A stretch of DNA of 9,226 bases from RECO01 sp050485385 (GTDB taxonomy: Bacteria; Pseudomonadota; Alphaproteobacteria; Geminicoccales; Geminicoccaceae), in the NCBI GenBank assembly GCA_050485385.1, contig JBJHBG010000148.1:1-9226 (forward strand), in the 5' to 3' direction. Below are positions 5,193 to 9,226 of this stretch, one piece after another. Each line of letters begins with the position of its first letter. The stretch's first letter is position 1. A program made the translations under genes and the position numbers. The notes under the pieces are model-generated. The model worked only from the letters and a program-made list of their open reading frames with translations, had not been told where the DNA came from and made no database searches.

Positions 5193-7513
5193 GCTGCCCG
5201 CAGCGCCTGCCAGATGCGGTAGGGCGTGGCCGGCAGGTCGAACCGCTCCACCCCGGCGCTGTGCAACGCGTCGAAGACGGCGTTCATGGCCGCGGGCAGG
5301 GCACCCGCGACGCCCGATTCGCCGGCACCCTTGGCGCCGAGCGGATTGGTCGTGCAGCGCACGCCGTGGTGCGCGGTCTCGAAGCTCGGCAGGTCGTGGG
5401 CGCGCGGCATGGGATAGTCCATGAACGACGCCGTCAGCATCTGCCCGTTGGCGTCGTAGACCACGTGCTCGCCGAGCACCTGGCCGAGCCCCTGGGCGAT
5501 GCCGCCGTGCAACTGGCCCTCGACGATGGGCTCGTTGAGCATCACGCCGACGTCGTCGACCGCGACGTAGCCGACCACCTGGAGGTGGCCGGTCTCGGGG
5601 TCGATCTCCACCTCGGCGACATGGCAGCCGTTGGGAAAGCTCATCCCCGACGAGACGAACTGCTCGGTCGCATCGAGGCCATCCTGGAGGTCCGCCGGGA
5701 GGTCCGTGCGCGTCCTGGCGATCCGCGCCAACTCCAGGAGCGGGACGTGTCGATCCGTGCCGACGACGCGGAAGCTGCCGGCGTCGAAGGCGATGTCGTG
5801 GGCGCCGGCCTCCAAGAGGTGGGCGGCGATGCGGCGGCCCTTCTCGATGGCGGCATCGCAGGCGACCACGGCCGCACTGCCGGCCATCATCGCCGAGCGC
5901 GAGGCCACCGTCGGCCAGCCCTGGGGCGCCTCGTCGCTGTCGCCCTCGACCAGCCGCACCGCTGCCGGGTCGATGCCGAGGCGGTCGGCCACCAGCCGCG
6001 TGAAGGTGGTCAGGTGTCCCTGGCCGATGGCCTGGACGCCGAGCCGCAGCGCCACGCCGCCGTCGGCATCGAAGCGCAGGTCGGCGCTCTCGTCGAGGAT
6101 GCCGCCCGCCACCTCCAAAAACGAGCAGAGGCCGATGCCGCGCAGCCGGCCGCGCGCCGCCGCGTCGGCCCGGCGCCGCGGGAAGCCTTGCCAGTCGGCG
6201 AGGAGCAGCGCGCGGTCCATCGCCGCCTCGAAGGCGCCGCTGTCGTAGACCTGCCCGTTCGGTGCGGCGTAGGGCATGGCCGAAGGCGGGATCATGTTGC
6301 GGCGGCGCAATTCCACGCGGTCGATGCCCGTCCGGTGCGCGGCCTCGTCGATCAGCCGCTCGATGGCGTAGATCGCTTCCGGCCGCCCGGCGCCACGATA
6401 GGGGCCGAGCGGCACGGCGTTGGTCAACACCATCCGGACTTGGGTGTGGATCAGGGGCGTGCGGTAGACGCTGGCGAGGCAGTTCTTGGTGTTGTTGGTG
6501 GAAAAGACGGGCGCGAAGGTGGAGACGTAGGCGCCGATGCCGACCGCATTCCGCGCGCGGAGCGCCAGGAAGCGGCCGTCGGCGGCGAGAGCCAGTTCCG
6601 CCTCGAGGACGCCGTCGCGGCCGTGGGTGTCGGTGAGGAAGCTCTCCGTCCGCGAGGCGCGCCAGCGAACCGGTCGGCCGAGGGCGCGGGCCGCGTACAG
6701 GATGGCCGCGTATTCGGCATAGGGCTGGACCTTCATGCCGAAGCCGCCGCCGACGTCGTGGGTCAGCACGCGGATCGCCGATTGCGGCACTCGGAACACG
6801 TGCTCGGCCAGCATTCGGCGCACCAGCACGACCCCTTGCGTGCCGGCCGTCAGGGTGAAGCGCCCGGTGGCCGCATCCCACTCGGCGATGGCGGCGCGCG
6901 GCTCCATCGCCGTCGGTGCCACCCGCGTATCGACCAGCCGGACCGCGACGACGTGCGCGGCGTCGGCGAACGCTGCGTCCACCGCCGCCTCGTCGCCGTC
7001 GGACCAGTCCAGGGCGACGTTGCCCGGTGCGTCGTCCCAGATCGGCACCGGCGCCGCCAACGCTGCCTCCACGGTGGCCGCGGCGGGCAACTCCTCCAGG
7101 TCGAGGTCGACGAGGTCCGCCGCGTCCTGGGCGGCCACGGGCGACGTCGCGACTACCATCGCCACCGCCTCGCCGACATAGCGGACCCGTTCGGCGGGCA
7201 GCACCGGCAAGGGAGCGAGCGTCATCGGGCTGCCGTCCCGGTTGGCGAAGCGCATGGCCATCGGGATCGGCCCGAGACCGGCCAGGTCCTCTCCCGTGAA
7301 GACGGCCGCCACACCGGCCATGGCCCGCGCGGCTTCCACGTCGATGCCCCGGACGCGCGCATGGGCGACGGGCGAGCGGACGAACACGGCATGCAGCGCG
7401 TCGGTACGGACGATGTCGTCGGTGAAGCGTCCGCGCCCGGTCAAGAGCGGCTCGTCCTCGCTTCGCAGAGCCTTGGGATCGCGCCCGAAGCGCAGTGCAG
7501 CGTCGTTCGTCAC
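5189..7513 (-). CDS. Molybdopterin-binding large subunit of a xanthine dehydrogenase/aldehyde oxidase-type hydroxylase (CoxL-like, form II)
   Basis: This is the Mo-cofactor catalytic subunit of a molybdenum hydroxylase, 774 residues and close to normal length. It opens with the family start RSEDEPLLTGRGRFTDD (17-33), giving the a/b hammerhead domain, followed by the Mo-cofactor-binding domains. Motifs are GGGFGMK (255-261), PYRGAGR (371-377), QAIGQGH (494-500), EGQLHGGIAQGLGQ (665-678) and GAKGAGESG (726-734), whose Glu732 matches the conserved active-site glutamate. PYRGAGR resembles the AYRGAGR of form II (non-CO-oxidising) enzymes, and the CO dehydrogenase AYRCSFR with its cysteine is absent. 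Hydroxylation of an N-heterocycle or aldehyde is therefore likelier than CO oxidation. The GTG at 7513 is preferred because GGGAGG lies about four bases upstream; an ATG at 7537 lacks a ribosome site. No FAD or [2Fe-2S] subunit gene is adjacent. Confidence 0.93.
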   Translation of the reverse strand: MTNDAALRFGRDPKALRSEDEPLLTGRGRFTDDIVRTDALHAVFVRSPVAHARVRGIDVEAARAMAGVAAVFTGEDLAGLGPIPMAMRFANRDGSPMTLAPLPVLPAERVRYVGEAVAMVVATSPVAAQDAADLVDLDLEELPAAATVEAALAAPVPIWDDAPGNVALDWSDGDEAAVDAAFADAAHVVAVRLVDTRVAPTAMEPRAAIAEWDAATGRFTLTAGTQGVVLVRRMLAEHVFRVPQSAIRVLTHDVGGGFGMKVQPYAEYAAILYAARALGRPVRWRASRTESFLTDTHGRDGVLEAELALAADGRFLALRARNAVGIGAYVSTFAPVFSTNNTKNCLASVYRTPLIHTQVRMVLTNAVPLGPYRGAGRPEAIYAIERLIDEAAHRTGIDRVELRRRNMIPPSAMPYAAPNGQVYDSGAFEAAMDRALLLADWQGFPRRRADAAARGRLRGIGLCSFLEVAGGILDESADLRFDADGGVALRLGVQAIGQGHLTTFTRLVADRLGIDPAAVRLVEGDSDEAPQGWPTVASRSAMMAGSAAVVACDAAIEKGRRIAAHLLEAGAHDIAFDAGSFRVVGTDRHVPLLELARIARTRTDLPADLQDGLDATEQFVSSGMSFPNGCHVAEVEIDPETGHLQVVGYVAVDDVGVMLNEPIVEGQLHGGIAQGLGQVLGEHVVYDANGQMLTASFMDYPMPRAHDLPSFETAHHGVRCTTNPLGAKGAGESGVAGALPAAMNAVFDALHSAGVERFDLPATPYRIWQALRAA

Positions 7514-7596
7514 GGAACCTCCCACCGCCCGACGCATGCCACGGGTCGGACGAAACGCATTGACCTTTCAGTTGCTGGCGGACAACAATCGCCATG

Positions 7597-7622
7597 TGAT
7601 CACGTCTCTGCCGACGTGGTCA
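7597..7622. promoter_or_regulatory. Operator-like dyad between divergent Mo-hydroxylase and ABC importer genes
   Basis: TGATCACGT (7597-7605) and ACGTGGTCA (7614-7622) form a 9-bp inverted repeat with one mismatch around eight bases. The left arm lies within a perfect GTGATCAC palindrome (7596-7603), and a further GTGATC begins at 7624. The site lies in the 190-base divergent intergenic region, just upstream of a possible -10 for the binding-protein gene, so a dimeric regulator could control one or both directions. The regulator family is unknown; GntR or LysR types are possible. Confidence 0.4.
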
Positions 7623-7643
7623 AGTGATCGTCAGGGATACGGC

Positions 7644-7649
7644 TAAAAT
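7644..7649 (+). promoter_or_regulatory. Possible -10 element of the binding-protein gene
   Basis: TAAAAT matches five of six bases of the sigma-70 -10 consensus and lies 54 bases before the GTG at 7704. The expected -35 position (around 7619-7626) has no good match, which would suit an activator-dependent promoter next to the dyad at 7597-7622. An alternative is TTGACC at 7560-7565 with AACAAT at 7584-7589, 18 bases apart. Confidence 0.3.
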
Positions 7650-7703
7650 GCCGTTGGTAGAACGCCGGAACAGAACCGGTCGACAACTTGGGAGGGAGGC
7701 AAG

Positions 7704-8945
7704 GTGATCAATTCCTTCACGACCGGCCGGGGGCGCGTCGGCACCATCGCAGCGGCGGCCTGCGTCGCGGCGGCCACCTGGACGGCCCAGGCCGCGGCCG
7801 ACGAGATTCGCATCGGCATCCTGGCACCGCTGACCGGGCCATTGGCCTCGCCGGGGACGGAGATGGTGCAGGGCCACGAGCTGTTTTGGGAGCAGGCCGG
7901 GCACGAGGTCGCCGGCCGCCCGGTGCGGCTGATCGTTGCCGATACCGCCTGCAATCCGGACCAGGCGATCACGCAGGCCCGTCGGCTGATCCACCAGGAG
8001 AACGTGCACACCATCATCGGCCCCTTGTGCGGCCACGAGGGACCGGCGGTCGCCCAGGTCAGCCGCGAGACCGGCTTGGCCATGCTGATCGACCCGGCGG
8101 GCGCCGACGACGTGACCAAGTGGAACCGCGTGCCGACGGCGGTGCGCACCGCCGTCTCGGCCCGCCAGATCGGCCATCCGTTCGGCGAGTACATGTACGA
8201 GGAGTTGGGGCTGCGCAACGCCACGTTCATCGGCCAGGACTACACCTGGGGCCACGAAGTGACGCTCGGCGCCATCGAGACCTTCACGGCCCTCGGCGGC
8301 GAGGTCGACCGGCTGATCTGGTCGCCCATCGGCACCACCGACTACGGGCCGGTGATCGCGGGCGTGCCCTCGGGCTCGGAGGCGGTGGTCCTCACCATCG
8401 TCGGCGCCGACCGCATCCGGATCTTCGACGCGTGGTTCGACTTCGGCATGGACCGCCGGCACCAGCTGATCGGCCTCTATTGGCTGCAGGAAGACGCGCT
8501 GCCGCAGGTCGACGACCGCGCCATCGGCCTCATCAGCAACTCACTGACCTATGTCGGCGGCATCGAGACGACGGAGAACGAGGCGTTCGTCGATGCGTTC
8601 GCCCGCGCCTACGGCAAGATCCCCTCCTGGTTCGCCGAGAACGGCTATACCGCGAGCCTGTGGGCGCGCAGCGCCATCGAGGCCATCGACGGCAACATCG
8701 AGGACGGCGAGGCGTTCCTGGCCGCTGTCCGCTCGCTCGAGATCACCGCCCCGCGCGGTCCCTTGCGGCTCGACGACCACGACAACCCGATCCAGAACGT
8801 CTACGTCGCCGAGGTGCAGAAGCGCGATCATCCCGTCCTCGGCGAGATCCTGATGAACGTGCCGATCAAGACCTACGAGGCGGTCTCGCAGTTCTGGACC
8901 TGGGACCCCGAGGAGTTCCTGGCGCGCGGGCCGTATCAGCGCTGA
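7704..8945 (+). CDS. Branched-chain amino acid/amide-type ABC transporter substrate-binding protein (LivK-like)
   Basis: This is a periplasmic binding protein of the type 1 (Leu/Ile/Val, amide, urea) family, 413 residues. The GTG at 7704 is preceded by GGAGGGAGG at 7691-7699. A signal peptide with hydrophobic core around 13-27 ends in AQAAA before DEIRIGIL, predicting cleavage near residue 32. The mature start IRIGILAPLTGPLASPGTEM (35-54) is the family's opening strand and ligand loop. Cys83 and Cys109 are 26 apart and match the conserved disulphide of LIV-binding proteins. The sequence around WNRVPTAVRTAVSARQ (130-145) and FIGQDYTWG further on lines the predicted cleft. The next gene is a LivH permease, so this starts a Liv-type operon. 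Substrates in this family include amino acids, short amides, urea and aromatic acids; I cannot choose between them. Confidence 0.92.
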   Translation: MINSFTTGRGRVGTIAAAACVAAATWTAQAAADEIRIGILAPLTGPLASPGTEMVQGHELFWEQAGHEVAGRPVRLIVADTACNPDQAITQARRLIHQENVHTIIGPLCGHEGPAVAQVSRETGLAMLIDPAGADDVTKWNRVPTAVRTAVSARQIGHPFGEYMYEELGLRNATFIGQDYTWGHEVTLGAIETFTALGGEVDRLIWSPIGTTDYGPVIAGVPSGSEAVVLTIVGADRIRIFDAWFDFGMDRRHQLIGLYWLQEDALPQVDDRAIGLISNSLTYVGGIETTENEAFVDAFARAYGKIPSWFAENGYTASLWARSAIEAIDGNIEDGEAFLAAVRSLEITAPRGPLRLDDHDNPIQNVYVAEVQKRDHPVLGEILMNVPIKTYEAVSQFWTWDPEEFLARGPYQR

Positions 8946-8980
8946 TCGCCGTCGCACCCGTTGGGTCGAAGGTCTAGCCG

Positions 8981-9226
8981 ATGAGTTTCGTCATCCAGAC
9001 GATCAACGGGATCTCGCTGGCAGCGCTCCTGTTCCTCCTGTCCGCCGGGTTCACCCTGGTCTTCGGGCTGATGCGCGTGGTCAATCTCGCGCACGGCGCG
9101 CTCTACCTCATCGGCGGCTATGTCGGCCTGTCGGTGGTCTGGAGCACCGATAATTTCTGGTTGGGTGTGGTCGGCGGCGGTCTGTTCGTCGTCGTGCTGG
9201 CGGCGCTGATCGACCGCTTCCTCATC
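8981..9226 (+). CDS. LivH-type ABC transporter permease (5' part, cut by window end)
   Basis: 82 codons are present from the ATG at 8981 to the window edge with no stop, so the gene continues beyond it; family members are usually about 290 residues. The N-terminus INGISLAALLFLLSAGFTLVFGLMRVVNLAHGALYLIGGY is unmistakable for LivH inner-membrane permeases, including the NLAHG signature near residues 35-39. Three hydrophobic segments are visible (about 11-29, 40-53 and 62-78). A weak GAAGG lies eight bases before the ATG. The 35-base gap after the binding-protein stop makes co-transcription likely. The second permease (LivM) and the ATPases (LivG, LivF) would be expected to follow outside the window. 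Confidence 0.92.
   Translation, partial: MSFVIQTINGISLAALLFLLSAGFTLVFGLMRVVNLAHGALYLIGGYVGLSVVWSTDNFWLGVVGGGLFVVVLAALIDRFLI

Noticed and set aside
4009..5424. 471-codon plus-strand frame overlapping the amidase gene
   Set aside because: It is a different frame across the amidase and the 3' end of the hydroxylase gene, Arg/Ala-rich and without motifs, while the amidase frame shows all family signatures.
5189..7513. Carbon monoxide dehydrogenase large subunit (CoxL form I)
   Set aside because: The AYRCSFR active-site motif with its cysteine is absent; the sequence has PYRGAGR, and coxM and coxS are not adjacent.
5261..7627. 788-codon open frame on the plus strand opposite the Mo-hydroxylase gene
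   Set aside because: It is antisense to a well-supported family gene, its translation is rich in Arg, Gly, Ala and His with no recognisable domain, and such frames are common opposite high-GC genes.

Overview
This is a high-GC window with dense coding, strong GC bias at third codon positions and several GTG starts. The gene types (Phn-type and Liv-type ABC importers, a form II CoxL-like molybdenum hydroxylase, and a small cupin of a kind common in Rhizobiales and Rhodospirillales) suggest an alphaproteobacterium, possibly Rhodospirillales-like. This placement is inferred from gene style only. No mobile element, tRNA, rRNA or CRISPR array is visible.

Layout from left to right. Bases 2-76 look like the last 24 codons of an unidentified plus-strand gene, followed by a possible terminator. 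Running convergently towards it on the minus strand is a phosphonate/phosphite/phosphate-type ABC importer in the order phnD (binding protein), phnC (ATPase), phnE, phnE. Each of the three junctions is a 4-base GTGA or ATGA stop/start overlap, so the last three genes look translationally coupled. Upstream of phnD on the same strand lies a small metal-binding cupin gene. The 116-base gap between them holds a GC-rich hairpin, a Pho-box-like direct repeat in the opposite orientation, and a long inverted repeat that could mask the phnD ribosome binding site.

Divergent from the cupin is an acetamidase/formamidase-family gene on the plus strand. It converges with a long minus-strand gene for the molybdopterin-binding large subunit of a xanthine dehydrogenase/aldehyde oxidase-like enzyme. 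The two stop codons sit in the two arms of one perfect inverted repeat. The FAD and [2Fe-2S] partner subunits usual for this enzyme class are not in the window. A 190-base divergent intergenic region with an operator-like dyad then leads into a plus-strand branched-chain-amino-acid/amide-type ABC importer: a binding protein, then a LivH-type permease cut by the window edge.

Together the region looks like a scavenging and catabolic neighbourhood. One importer takes up an organophosphorus or phosphate-like anion. A second takes up an amino-acid-, amide- or aromatic-acid-like compound. Between them are an amide hydrolase, a Mo-hydroxylase subunit and a cupin that could act on imported N-containing substrates. 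The substrates cannot be read from the sequence. I saw no clearly novel multi-gene system. The most interesting non-coding structure is the possible RBS-sequestering leader of phnD.
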